Part shown: one piece after another, positions 44,449-55,708 of the stretch | How positions within the stretch are numbered: position 1 is the first letter of the stretch | Layout of the letters: each line of letters opens with the position of its first letter | Assembly: GCA_018296165.2 (NCBI GenBank) | Contig: JACKQL020000016.1 | Span: forward strand, 868,001-932,000 | From: Termitomyces sp. T153 | Taxonomy: Eukaryota > Basidiomycota > Agaricomycetes > Agaricales > Lyophyllaceae | Direction of reading: 5' to 3' | Length of the DNA stretch: 64,000 bases | The notes under the pieces: generated by a model | Databases searched by the model: none | Told to the model about the DNA's origin: nothing | The model's input: the letters and a program-made list of their open reading frames with translations, nothing else | Position numbers and translations under genes: made by a program

Positions 44449-44983
44449 TTAGCGGCTGATAGGCACACAATCAAGTTCAACAGCGCCATTCGTCTATATT
44501 TTGATTGTCAGCATTGACCAGTGTTAGAAACCTTCAACAGAGCTAGACTTACAAAGTGGTCACCCTGACAACATAAATTGTAAGGTCTACTAGAACAAGC
44601 TGGAAATGATCGACAATCACGAGCGCTAAAGGGAAAGGCATGAAGGGGAGGCCCTTTGAAACAAAAAGGAAATCCATACACAGCTGTCTCTCCTAAATCG
44701 ACTGTTTGATCGAGGTAGTGAATAATATAATCGACATCTTTGCTGTCGGCCTGACCACATCGAGTGTTTCGGTAATGCTTATCATGGATAGGAACCTGTA
44801 CTTACAAGTCCAAATTGCCGACAACATTTGTGATCGCGAGCAGCGCACTGACTCTTCGGAATAGACTACATGCAAATACACAGTGAGTTAGGAGATCTAG
44901 AGTCACGATTGGAGACTTACAGTGGTCGCAGCAGACACAAGTAGGGCGGATGCCACAAACACAGCAAGGGCTCGAAGAAACAT
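44449..44983 (-). CDS. Divergent class I hydrophobin-like secreted protein
   Basis: 121 codons from exons 44,921-44,983, 44,806-44,865, 44,553-44,750 and 44,449-44,493, all in phase with GTAAGT donors. The signal peptide MFLRALAVFVASALLVSAAT is encoded on exon 1. Cysteine pattern of the mature part: C-x6-CC-x34-C-x15-C-x5-C-x7-CC-x13-C-x5. The end (CCQGDHF / TNGAVELDCVPISR) has the CC-...-F..G....-C-x-P-I layout of class I hydrophobins, which coat hyphae and fruit bodies. Differences: nine cysteines instead of eight (an extra one between C4 and C5), an acidic C3-C4 loop instead of a hydrophobic one, and CC spaced by 7. A hydrophobin derivative or an unrelated small secreted cysteine-rich protein are both possible. 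Confidence 0.65.
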
Positions 44984-46205
44984 GAGTTATCTCTGGAGGG
45001 CAGTACCGTCAGACTTTGTACGAGTTCTCTATCACCACCAGTTGCTGGCAGTGTCATATGACCTACCTTCAGCTTCAACAAAGCGGTAATGGATCAGGAC
45101 CACTGGAAACGAGTCTTATATAGACCTCAAGCGCTGACAACTCAATCTACACATTTAGGGCACGTCAGAAACCTGTCAGCAAGGATCTACTGAGGCATAA
45201 AGGCTATGACCCGAGGTCAGTTGAGTGAATTTGAACCTTCTTGAAAAGGCAAAGCATGTCATGGATAGACCATCCAACATTCGTGTGGGTTTGGGAAGCC
45301 GGAAATATATCAGAGCTTGTGTGACACTGGCGTGGCAGAGACCTCGGTTTCAGATTATCAATACATACAGCTCGATGATTTCTTGGATTTTTATTCTGCC
45401 GTCTAAAGTAGTTTTTCAAATTTGGCCATCTATCAAACGCGGGGATATCGGTAGATTCCTTACAAGATCCCTTGAGCTCGTGGATGGCTAGAAGGAATGG
45501 CGTTTGCTTAAGACAATACTCGGTATATTAACAACTGTATTAGTTATGTACCTGTTTGAGACAATAAAACGGTTCATTAGTATCTATCTATTGTGCACAA
45601 GTGACTGAATAGGACCCATCTCCGAGGTGTCCCGACTTCCGCTTCCGATAAATTCAATACTGGAGTTCTCCCATTTCCATTCCATATTGATATGTAATAT
45701 AAGATACACTATGAATACATTTCCACATCCACAGAGGGCGCAAAGAAGCACCCACATGCATGTCCCTTTTACGTGTTTCGGATATATCGATAAATACACC
45801 TTGATATTTCTCTAAATCCTTAGTATGGAGTAGAGTTCAAAAAACGCGCGATATCTAGGGATTCCTTACAAGATCCTTCTATTCTATCCTCCTCGTTCAT
45901 TCATCCTGTTCATATTTTCCTTACTTCTTAATTGGAAGAAGCAAAAAAAAGGTTCCGAGTCGGATTGTGGTGATCCTTCACATTCTTTAAGTTCTTCTTG
46001 ATTGAATGAAGCAAATCAAAGTTCCGAGTCGGACTTTTATCAGGACAGATACTTCTCACGTCTGAAAAAGTGTACGGGATTATTGTTGATTTTTTGGCGT
46101 TGTTCATCGGGACCGCTCATTTCGGCCGCGCCCCATCTCTATGTAGACAAAGAGATACACTAAGAATACATTTCCATATCAACAGACGATGCAAAGGACT
46201 ATATT
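44984..46205. other. Intergenic with diverged direct repeats
   Basis: Two pairs of related segments: gatacactatgaatacatttcc (near 45,702) versus gatacactaagaatacatttcc (near 46,153), and the gaagcaaa...gttccgagtcgga text near 45,940 and 46,005. They imply a local duplication of about 450 bp or two decayed repeat copies. No gene supported. Confidence 0.55.
45115..45122 (-). promoter_or_regulatory. Probable TATA box of the hydrophobin-like gene
   Basis: TATATAAG on the minus strand about 132 bp upstream of the ATG at 44,983, a plausible distance for a short 5' leader. Confidence 0.45.
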
Positions 46206-47300
46206 TCACGTCCTCCAAGCGCCCTTTGCAGCAAGTTTCTTCCTACTCGAAGCAGCAGTTGCGCTGTCATCTCGCCCACTTGTCAATCCCGACGGGTTCT
46301 TCGCTCGCGTAGGAGTCCTGCCCGGTGTAGGCGCTGATGTCGAGTGTGGACAGGACTTTGAACGTGAATGAGAGTGAGAGTGCCGGGATGACGCGCTTGA
46401 AATGCTGAGGCCGGACTTGGTAGTATGCTTAAGCGCCTGAGTAACACGTGGCTGTGTAGCGATGTGTAGTGTTAAAGGAGAGGGGGTTTGCAACGTAGAA
46501 GGAGATGATCTAGATGACAATGTAGATTCGGGGCTCGAAACGGGCGAGGTATCTACTTCCTTCTCGAATACGTCCCGTTGGGATTCGACCTGATATTCAT
46601 CGTCGCACTCAGGGATCGTAGTTAGTGCCCGCGTATGCTGTGGGTCAGACTCCCAAGTGAATACGAGCGCACGCATGAACGCCTCCGAGAGCTCGCCATC
46701 TTCCTCCTGCTCATCGTGCTTCTCCGCACTGCGTCGATGGACACGGGCCGGCGTAGGCGAGGCATACCCGTCGTCATCGTCGTCATCGTCGCTAGGACCC
46801 AGAAAGGGATTTCTCGGATTGAACGAGCGGCGGATGCCCACAAGTCCGAGGCCGTCAAAGTCGCCAGATTTCCCGTCTCGGCGTGGTACACCGGAGATAC
46901 CGAGGCCTACAAGGTGAGATGGAGATGGCGTATGGGGAAATGAGGAGTTGAATTGAACAAGGCACCGAGGAGAGAATAGATCATTTGTGTCAATGGAACG
47001 CAACGGAGTTATCAGATCGGAATATGAGGATGACGTTGACGTGTCGCTACTGAGAGAGACGTCGAAGGAGCAGCTGGCAGTATCGGCGGCGGCGGGGGTC
47101 AAGGAGACCTTAGGATTGGCAGCGGCGCCCTTGAGGTAGGGGTTTGTCGAAAGAATGAGGCCGCGGGCGAGGCAGGGAATACCTGGACTGGATGTTGTCG
47201 ATTGGGGCGTCCGAGGCGTCACCGGTGTGGCGGAGTCTGGCAGTGCAAAGAGGGAGAGGCGTGAAAGGATTGAAGACACGTATCGCGCTACAAAAGACAT
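46206..47300 (-). CDS. Ser/Thr/Pro-rich hypothetical protein
   Basis: Single 364-codon open frame from ATG 47,300, CpG-rich with typical host codon use. N-terminus MSFVARYVSSILSRLSLFAL is the only hydrophobic patch. The rest is low-complexity and probably disordered, with an acidic run SDDDDDDDGYASP, a short ordered-looking segment SEAFMRALVFTWESDPQHT, and a His/Ser-rich basic C-terminus. No domain recognised. It could be a regulatory or scaffold protein. The length of the open frame on this strand supports it being a gene. Confidence 0.55.
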   Translation of the reverse strand: MSFVARYVSSILSRLSLFALPDSATPVTPRTPQSTTSSPGIPCLARGLILSTNPYLKGAAANPKVSLTPAAADTASCSFDVSLSSDTSTSSSYSDLITPLRSIDTNDLFSPRCLVQFNSSFPHTPSPSHLVGLGISGVPRRDGKSGDFDGLGLVGIRRSFNPRNPFLGPSDDDDDDDGYASPTPARVHRRSAEKHDEQEEDGELSEAFMRALVFTWESDPQHTRALTTIPECDDEYQVESQRDVFEKEVDTSPVSSPESTLSSRSSPSTLQTPSPLTLHIATQPRVTQALKHTTKSGLSISSASSRHSHSHSRSKSCPHSTSAPTPGRTPTRAKNPSGLTSGRDDSATAASSRKKLAAKGAWRT

Positions 47301-47988
47301 GGGAGCAATGAGCGTGTGTGCAGGATAGAATGTAGTGGTGTACTTTTACTACAGAGAAATACTTCCTGGCTGCTTTTGAAGGCTTGTTTTGCGGCTAACA
47401 CTTTTCGTTTTCCATCCCGTGGCTGACAGAGAGTCGAAGAGTCGACCACGCACGGCTCTCCATCCAGCCTCTAAACTTTGAAAATAGCGAAAGCGCGGAG
47501 GTGCTGCGCATCAATGCCATTCAATGCTGTCATTCCGTATGGAAAATCAAAATATGAACTTGAGCAATGAGCAATATGAACGAACACACGTCAATCATGC
47601 CTGATGTCACAATTGTAACTCCTATACAGACCTCGCACTGAACTATGATTGCTCGAGGATATACGATGGTCAATCAAGTCGTTGATGTCGCTGACCGTGG
47701 TGATTACGAGATAGGATATAAACGGAGTTTCGTGATTCGTGATCATAACTTCTTGATCAGTGACGCCTACTTGGCAACCATCATATCCCATAGCCTTTTT
47801 GTGCTCTTGTCAACTCCTTAGCCCCCATTACTTTACCTGACCATTGTCGTCCTCTTCCGCTTGATATTTTCCACTGGCATACTCGCATTTTGGTTCTTAT
47901 GCTTTGGCTCTTTCCGTAGGTCCATTCGTACTACTTGCACTCAAATGTCCGACCTGGACGAATAGGCCTTCGTATCAGACGAACCAAT
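47301..47988. other. Intergenic
   Basis: Region between the Ser-rich gene and the tRNA. It contains the minus-strand gene's promoter. Nothing else recognised. Confidence 0.5.
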
Positions 47989-48077
47989 GGTGAGATGGCC
48001 GAGCGGTCTAAGGCGCCAGACTAAGGTATTCTTATCTGGTCTCTTCGGGGGCGGGAGTTCGAATCTCCCTCTCATCA
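47989..48077 (+). tRNA. tRNA-Leu, anticodon AAG, with 7-nt intron
   Basis: Acceptor arm GGTGAGA pairs with TCTCATC, discriminator A. D-arm follows TGGCCGAGCGGTCTAAGGCG. Anticodon stem CCAGA/TCTGG (48,016-48,020 and 48,035-48,039) encloses CTAAGG, anticodon AAG at 48,023-48,025. A 7-nt intron TATTCTT (48,027-48,033) sits one base 3' of the anticodon, the usual eukaryotic nuclear position. A long variable arm (CTCTTCGGGG region) as in Leu tRNAs, T-arm GGGAG/CTCCC with loop TTCGAAT. It reads CUU and CUC codons. Confidence 0.93.
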
Positions 48078-48096
48078 TGACCAAGTCGCAAAAATA

Positions 48097-48100
48097 TTTT
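48097..48100 (+). terminator. Pol III terminator of the tRNA gene
   Basis: First run of four T on the coding strand, 20 nt after the tRNA 3' end. Confidence 0.6.
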
Positions 48101-49492
48101 GCCACCCATTGTTTTGTGATAATGTTATGGTTATGTTACTATCATTAAGATCTGCTTGCCAAATCAGTCGAGAATCTCATTAACAACTACATACATATAT
48201 ATCCCTCATGGTTACCGTGGGCACCCAAGTTGTCAGTGCTCAAATTGTTCAATTTCTTAGCACTGCTAGTGGGCAGTTAGAATCTTCCAAACAGCCAGCA
48301 TGTTGAGCAGTATGTATTTCGAGCAACTTCAACTTTGATGAAAAGATATACAACAGTCATCTTATTGTTGAGCACCTACACTAGTGACCTAGTCAAGTGT
48401 TACCATATATTATCAGAAACCAGGTGATCTGACAACCATGATACTAGTTTGATTCTTCCTTGTAAAGTATCTGAAGGCCCTCAACACAAATATCAACACC
48501 ACATATCAAAGTATACATTCCCCTCCTCATCTTTATTATCCCTCATTCTACCTTCTCCTCATCAACCATATCCATCAAGAATTCATCTGTACCAGGCTAG
48601 GAGAAGTATCATCTACATCCAATTACCATCAAAGACAGATCCTTCTGTATGGACAGCACTGTCTTGGGAAGCTACAGACAAGCATCCATCCATCAATTAA
48701 AATGATTCAGAAAAGCAGAAAAGACAATTAGAAAACAGAACAACAGCTCACTTCCTTGACCCATCTCCTAAAATTGTCCCAATCACAACATACTTGGATA
48801 TTTGGATCCAGCAAGGCATCTTCCTAACATGCTTGTGATGTTCTCAGCCATGAGATATGTTGTAAGAGTAATGCTTCTATACTGGATTGAGCACTCCTTC
48901 ACATGTGGACATGCACACCTCATTTTCATGCGGAGCTTCAGAGTGTGCAGAGTGCAACTGCATATATTTGAATACATATTTAAATTCAGTTTGGGTCCAA
49001 GAAGAGAATGAGGCTTTTGATTTATTTGCTGCAGTGGCCAAGGCAAAAGTGGGGCATGGCACAAAAATGTCAACAATGCACAGTTTGTTGCAGTGCATAT
49101 TGAGTGCCAGCTATTCAATATCAATAGGCAGATATTTGCCCCAACCTTGATCTGTTCAAACAAATCATACTGATATGATGTTGTCACACCATTGGGAACA
49201 TAATAAACACCAGAAGTCAAAACAAACATTTATTAAGGCTGAAAACTGTAAGCCTCCTGGTAAAACAAGTCCCAGCAACATTATCCCTTTAAATACACCA
49301 GAAGAAAGACAGAACAGGATAGGACAAGGACTATACTAGACTATACACTCAATAATAGTCTGATCACTGTAATGGGAGGGGAAGCATGGGACTGGCAAAA
49401 GCACCTGAGTGGCATCAATTCTGGCAAGATCTAGATCTGATCTAAGAATAACCAGATTGGAATGTTGACTGAAAGGAGGTAGAGGGGGAATG

Positions 49493-49860
49493 AATATGAA
49501 ATGAATGGAATGAAGGGAAGGGAAAGGAAGATGAATGGAAGAATATGAAATGAATGGAATGAAGAGAAGGGAAAGGAAGATGAATGGAAGAATATGAAAT
49601 GAGTGGAATAAAGGGAAGGGAGAGGAAGATGAATGGAAGAACCAGAATGGGAAAGAACCTGAAAGGGGAAGAATATGAAATGAATAAAGGAAGATGAATC
49701 GAATGAATGGGAGGGGACAGATGAATAGAAGAACCTGAATGGGAAAGGACCTGAATGGGGAAGAATATGAAATAAATAAAGGAAGAAGAAGGGAAGAAAC
49801 TGAATGGAGAAGAATATGAATGGAAAAAATACAAAGGAGGGAGAGATAAATGGGGCAAAT
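49493..49860 (+). repeat. Polypurine minisatellite, 49-bp period
   Basis: Three clear units start at 49,493, 49,542 and 49,591 (aatatgaaatgaatggaatg, then aagggaagg and gatgaatggaag), followed by degenerate units to about 49,860. Nearly all purines on the + strand. Confidence 0.9.
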
Positions 49861-49929
49861 GGAAGCTAAGAATGCAAAGGAGGAATGATGGAACCAGGAA
49901 CTGGCCTGTGGCACTGAAACAGGCATCCC

Positions 49930-50275
49930 AAAAGGGGGAATTAGAATAACAGTTATGAATAAGGGGCTGGAAAGTATGGAACCAAAAGTCACATGTAGGG
50001 GGTGGTCTGTGCACTGTAGAAAGAGGTATAAATAGCCCAAGTAGAGTAGCAAATAGACAGGCAATTAATAGGCAAAGGCTCAGTGGTTCCCAGGGAGTGA
50101 ATCACTTAGGCCGGAGTTTGTTGAGACCCCTCTGCATTCAGAATAGAAATATTTTGGAAGTAAACCCCTTCAACTTCAAGCATTTATCAAGACATCAGTG
50201 TGGAATTGGAGTAGACTGCCTAAGTCTTCAAGAAAGCCCCAGAACTATCAGTATTACTCTAACCCAGTACCACAA
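49930..50275 (+). mobile_element. LTR-like segment (tentative)
   Basis: A TATA-like gaggtataaatagcccaag (about 50,020-50,039) is followed by a leader with gtaaaccccttcaacttcaa and ending near accacaata, which resembles gypsy LTRs of agaricomycetes. No second LTR or target duplication found. Confidence 0.3.
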
Positions 50276-50919
50276 TACTATTTTTAAAAAATTTCTGTCA
50301 CATTCTTGAACCATGGAACTCCTTGACTCTCTGCTCTGCCTATCATATTACAAAATCTGTGAAAGAATTGTTCCTTGCATGAACAGACATCCTGAAGATT
50401 GTATGCCAACTTTGTGACAGGATCATCAATTTGACTCATGCATCAATTTGAAAAGTCAGTTCAATGTATGTAGCTTGGTCACAATATTGTACTGTCATGG
50501 AAGGTAGCGACTGTCATGGTCACAGCCCCCTGGGTTTGTTGCTAGATCTGTCCATGGCATGGCAAACAGAGATTGGGTTGCCTTCAAAAAATCATGACAT
50601 GTAAAAAATCTCAAAAATTTGCTCAAAAATGTGTTTTCTGGATTCTGAGTCTGCTAAAAGTTCAAGATTTATGCCACTCATTGACAAGAAAGGTCCCAGC
50701 ATCAGTCCACATCTCTCTGGCATCATCAAAGGCCCATATATCTCCAATATTGGAATAATGTCTGAAAGGTTCTTTAGAAGCTTTTTAAGGTGAAGAATAC
50801 ATTCTTCGAGGTGTTTTGGTGGCCCCATCGAAGCTTTTGGCTCTTGTAGTGGGTTCTCCATGCCATTAGAAGTTTAATGATGTAGTCAAACTGTAAAAAC
50901 TATTACACATGCTATAGAT

Positions 50920-51711
50920 CATGTATCTATTATGCTCTAAGTTGTGTTTGCTTCTTAACAGGTCCAAGTTTAGTTGTGGACTGTGGTTGCTTAGTTTTAG
51001 CATGTCATGCGTCAACAGATACCTGTTGCATTGCTCTGCAAATCCAAAGGTGTCACAGTCCTTGGCTGCTTACCACCATCCATGCCAGTACAGTATAGGA
51101 TTGTTGTATATCATTTGGGCCTTTTCATATAGGAGTTGGGCATATGACTCATCTAGCATTGAGTTATTAAAAATCAAAAACTAACCCAATACAAACAAAT
51201 CATTCAGGTTGTGGGTAGGTTCTATAGGAATAGCACAGTCTTGTAATGCTGATTGTTGTGAATGAAACTTGAAGTTCTTATCTCACATTCATGTCATTGT
51301 ATGCACTGAGCTTGATATGGCCCACAAGAACAAGGAAGATCAAGACCTGAATTGAGGACATCAGTTGTAAAAAAAACCCACTGAGCCATGCTTCATGGAA
51401 TACAGCATGAAACAGGATCTTATATCCTTTTCAAGAAACACAATGCAGGGCTACAAACCAGCAACAACATTTAGCATAGACCAAGGCTGAACAGGCTCTG
51501 GCTGATACAGAGATTGATAGCAGTGGTATCCACAAGAATGTGTCAAGCTGTCAGGGCCACTAGACTGCTGTGTGTCCAATATTGCAAATATCTGCTTTGC
51601 AACTGACCTCTCAGTACAGTTGCAGACAATTGAATGCAACAAATCAACATGACTAACTTTTTCAACATTCCACAAATGCATAGGTACATTGAAAACACTT
51701 GATTTAGGCAT
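50920..51711 (-). pseudogene. Decayed protein-coding fragment, unknown
   Basis: Minus-strand pieces read as a soluble protein: HLWNVEKVSHVDLLHSIVC (about 51,680) and, after a break, LDESYAQLLYEKAQMIYNNP / FGFAEQCNRYLLTHDMLKL (about 50,990-51,160) with a TAA in place of a likely CAA. No family recognised. A transposon- or Helitron-borne gene is likely. Confidence 0.35.
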
Positions 51712-52731
51712 TACAGAATTATTCTACAAGTAGATTTTCTGATTTTCAAGTTTTGAATTTGTTGATCCCAGATTCTTTGCCACTCACTATAGGTGCACTA
51801 GGGTGCCTGCAGCAAGAGTCTCAGACCAGAGCTGGTGCATGTACATTTATTTGTCTGTGGTTACCAAGAGATGTCCTCAATACCATATCCTTTCCACTTC
51901 ACTTTGAACTGCAATTTTTCCTGGAACACCCTACTATCCAGAATTTCCACCACCTCATACTCCTCCTCATCATTAAACAGAATTGGTGGTGGTGGTGGTT
52001 CCAGTCCTGACAATAGCACTACTTCCAGGTTTATTCACTAGCAGGACTGTAAACTTGACTAGTGCAGCCCCTTCCCTTCTGCCTTGTACTCTGCCTTTGC
52101 CTCTTGCTGGATGCTTGCCCCCCACCCACTGTGCCTTAGGGCCAGCTTGGCTGCTGCTGCTGACAGCCTGATGGGTCAGGTCATGAGTAGTGGGATTGGC
52201 TTGGACAATCCACAGCTGATGTTCCATTACACCCTCATCTCTCTCATTGTTGATCTTGTTATCAATATTATCTCTGTATTTCTCAGTGATCATCTGGAGC
52301 TATCCAGGAATCCTTGATTCAGTGCCCTTCTCTCCACTGGATCTCATGCTCACACCTCTCACTTACCTGTGCCAGAACAGCATAAGAATCAATCCAGCAA
52401 TGACCTCCACAATAGCTATTCTTGGTCAGATTGTCCTCTTGACTCACCAACTCATTCCTACACATCTGCTGCACCAATCAACCTTTCAGCATACAATAAT
52501 CTACCCAATCTTGCTGGTCCATCCCAAAATGTATCATTTTGGGACCAACATCCTGCTACTGTACTATATATTACTAGTCCTTACACATACCAGCCCACAA
52601 ACACTGGTAGTTGATGTATTTAGTATAGTGCTGCATGGCATACTTTTCATCCAACTCATAAAACTGTCCGAGCAGAACTTGAAGTGAGAGTGTGACAAAT
52701 TTTTCGGGGCTGTCCATCTGAAGGGTACTCT

Positions 52732-52753
52732 GAGCTACAGGGGAGCGATAGCA
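52732..52753 (+). repeat. 22-bp direct repeat, left copy
   Basis: gagctacaggggagcgatagca, exact match to 53,613-53,634. Confidence 0.9.
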
Positions 52754-53612
52754 ATATTGAAACAGCTGGAAGAAATTGAAAGACCATAAAATGCCGAAAA
52801 CAATCTTGTCACAGCTCAAAGATAAGTATGTCACACCATCTCCATTTGTTTTGTAATATCCGGTTGCTTCGTCAAAGTATCACTGACATAGTAAGGATTG
52901 ATCATCAGATTGTTAAATGTAAACTACTATCATACATCAGGGGTTACAAGTATGTTGCACAGGAAATCCCTTCGACGGCTGCTTTGCCCCTAGATACATA
53001 TGACTCATAAGAATGACAATCTGACAGTTATGAACCAGAATTAATTTTTTGAACATCAAAGAAACATTCACCAAACTAATCCTACTGTAATGCCCCCTCC
53101 AAGATCTGAGATCTGGGCGCTCTTCCACCCTGGCATTAGACAAAACGGCTCCCACCTCCATGCACATTGTCTTGGCTGTTTGGAAAAGCATTGTCCAGAA
53201 AAATTGTGGAGCTTGATAGTAATGGATTCACTCAATCATCATCCGAATCGTGGGTCATAGAAGGTAAAGAAAGCTTACTGTCTAATTGTGGGTCCATACT
53301 GATGCTATCATTGCCAAAGCATGTAAGAATGATGTTGGTGGCGTCCTTGGAGTCAAGAATTCGATGATTGCACACATACTTGGGAAGAATGGGAGTATCC
53401 ATGCCCTAATACATCGGCTCATGCTCGAAAGATGGCTAAAGCACTCAAGAAGGGAAAAGGAAAGAGATCAGGCGATGACTTTGAGGAGTGACGAGAGCAC
53501 CTTGTCTTAATGACACCTTAGATTGATGTATTAATTAACGCTTGTATTTAAAGAGGTAATCCTTAGCCAAAAAAGTTGGGGTTAATAACCCCTTAGAGTC
53601 CAACACTGCTTC

Positions 53613-53634
53613 GAGCTACAGGGGAGCGATAGCA
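53613..53634 (+). repeat. 22-bp direct repeat, right copy
   Basis: Exact copy of 52,732-52,753, 881 bp away. The interval contains short frames only. Confidence 0.9.
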
Positions 53635-53833
53635 TGTAGCAGATAACGTTCATGTTGCAATCAGCCTAGAACGAGCAGCCGAAGAGTTCTATCATTATGA
53701 AACGTGCTTGTCAACACAGCACCTCGGCCAAACTTGCAACAAAACCCATCATGGGCCACAACTTGAAGAATGACCCCCTTGCTCCGTCTACCATTCCATC
53801 TATTTCTTCTTGGCTGTCTACACATCGCTAGCA

Positions 53834-55357
53834 ATGGTCTCACCACCTCGTCAGGTAGTAGTCGACGACACGGATAGCCAGATTGGCTATTTTGGTTCCG
53901 GTTGGTTTTCAGATCGAGGCAGTCAGGATACTGTTGGTAATTTTGGTCCTACGTACAACAAGACTTCACATGGGACGAAAGGGAATGATAGTGCCTCATT
54001 TTCATTTGTGGGTAAGTAGCTCCAAACTCCTTTAATGCTTGAGTTCCAGCTGATCTACTATCCAAGGGTCTTCGGTGACTGTTTGGGGTACAACAAGCCT
54101 TAAAACAGTCGACAACGGAACAGGCTTCGATCCCCACTGGGAGTGCTTTGTCGACCAGATAAGCATTGGAGCAACCAAGCCTTTCCAGTTTGCTGAGAAT
54201 AACTGGCAGCTATGCGAGCAGGCATCTATGACTGACGGTCCCCACGTACTTACAATCAATGTTACGAGCGCGGGGAACACGTTTTGGTTCGACTATCTCA
54301 CTTACACTCCTTCGCCATCAGCTTCGTACGAGACAACTGTCCTGCTTGTTCAAAACACCGATTCAGCTATAACTTATGATTCCGGGTGGGGAGAACTTGG
54401 CAACACCGCCAACATGACGACGAAAGTAGGCTCAGAGGTAAAATTTGATTTTGTAGGTCAGTTGATGTCCTTTTGTGGTCGTCGTCAGGAGTATTTATTT
54501 TTTCCAATGCTACAGGGACTAGCCTCGCCTGGGTTGGTTTTATTCCCACCGAGCTTCCTCACAACGCATCCGTAGCATCCTACTCAATAGACCACAGCGC
54601 TCCAATAGACTTCAATCTTGAAGGCCTTGCTTCAACTGCCACTACCACCATTTACAATCAAGTATTTATCACAGCAGATGATCTCACTGCTGGACCTCAT
54701 ACAATCCTTGTCACCTACAAAGGAAGCGATAACCCTTCAACTCCACTCACCCTGGACTACCTTTTTGTAACCAACACCTCGCTACCTGTGAAGATCTCAG
54801 GTGGATCTCTCACGTTTCCAGCTTCATCCACAATTAGTTCTTCAGCCTCGTTTGTTCCTACTGTGTCTCCGACGGCTCATCAAAATACTCCTGTAGGTCC
54901 AGTTGTTGGCGGCGTTGTCGGTGGTCTTGCAGCGATTGCCATCTTGTTCTTCGCCTTATGGCGGTGGTGTCAGATTCGTGCCATACATATCGAGTCTGGC
55001 ACGGGATTCCTTGGCACAGGAAACAGTCCATCCCATGCGCGAATCAGGCAATCCCAAATGACCCCATACACACATACACCCTTCATGCAGTCTTTGGAAG
55101 CTGGACCTTTACCAGTCAATCATATGCATAGCTCTTCTTGTGCCAGCCGAAGCCTGCCTGATAGCTCTACGCGTACTTCTGACATAAACGGGTATGCGGC
55201 AGGAGCCACCGATCAGATACACGCGATACGCAAAAGTCGGGATCCGGTTGGGCCAACCATCCCACCCGTAGTGCACCAGGACAGTGGTATACGACTACAT
55301 CCGCCTGAGCTCGATGCGATAATAGAAGACATACCTCCCATGTACACTGCAGCCTGA
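53834..55357 (+). CDS. Single-pass membrane protein with extracellular beta-sandwich-like region
   Basis: Exons 53,834-54,011, 54,067-54,456 and 54,516-55,357 (introns 55 and 59 nt, phase 1), giving about 469 residues. The N-terminal part begins VSPPRQVVVDDTDSQIGYFG and has two related blocks (DSQIGYFGSGWFSD...FSFVGSSVTVWGT and DSAITYDSGWGELGN...FDFVGTSLAWVGF), suggesting an internal duplication. Conserved-looking Trp, Gly and N-glycosylation sites. One transmembrane helix (VVGGVVGGLAAIAILFFALW) is followed by a Ser/Pro-rich cytoplasmic tail of about 130 residues. This layout is very common in unnamed agaricomycete proteins. Topology: N-terminus outside, though no classical signal peptide is seen at the chosen ATG. 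Ligand unknown. Confidence 0.8.
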
Positions 55358-55708
55358 CATGATCTACACCAGTCCAAAATTTTTTTCTTTGGAGCCATCA
55401 CTTGAAGCTTGTCGGACTCTCGAGCGTTCGTTCAGTTTTCAATTTTTTTTCTGCCACACGCATGCGTTGGTACAAAATCCTCGTTGATACATGTAGCTTT
55501 CTATTGTAGGGATATCGCGGAGCAGAGCGAAAAAGGATGCTAGTGAGACATAAACTATCACGAAGGTGAGATGTTAGTCATGAAGAATTATTCGGTGCCA
55601 GGAAGTTTATGCGACCTCGACGGCATTGACACATAGAATATGTGAACAATGAACACATCCAATATAGGTGGTAACCAGATCGAAATTCTACCGTTCTGCT
55701 TGAATGGT

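Larger units (their letters stand above)
48101..52690. other. Decayed, CpG-depleted repeat block
   Basis: No intact gene. Plus-strand text near 49,030-49,190 reads as a protein fragment (AWHKNVNNAQFVAVHIECQ) with stops. Minus-strand fragments lie at 50,920-51,711 and 51,973-52,293. A purine array (49,493-49,860) and an LTR-like promoter segment (49,930-50,275) also lie here. CpG disappears just after the tRNA and returns from about 52,690. Confidence 0.6.

Noticed and set aside
49336..50064. 242-codon minus-strand frame
   Set aside because: It is a translation of the polypurine minisatellite (FPS/HFI repeats), low complexity, and not a gene.
53167..53510. Plus-strand frames suggesting a transposase or gag tail (CPNTSAHARKMAKALKKGKG in one frame)
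   Set aside because: The Lys-rich tail reads well, but the upstream frame is not consistent and no domain can be named. Not enough for a feature.
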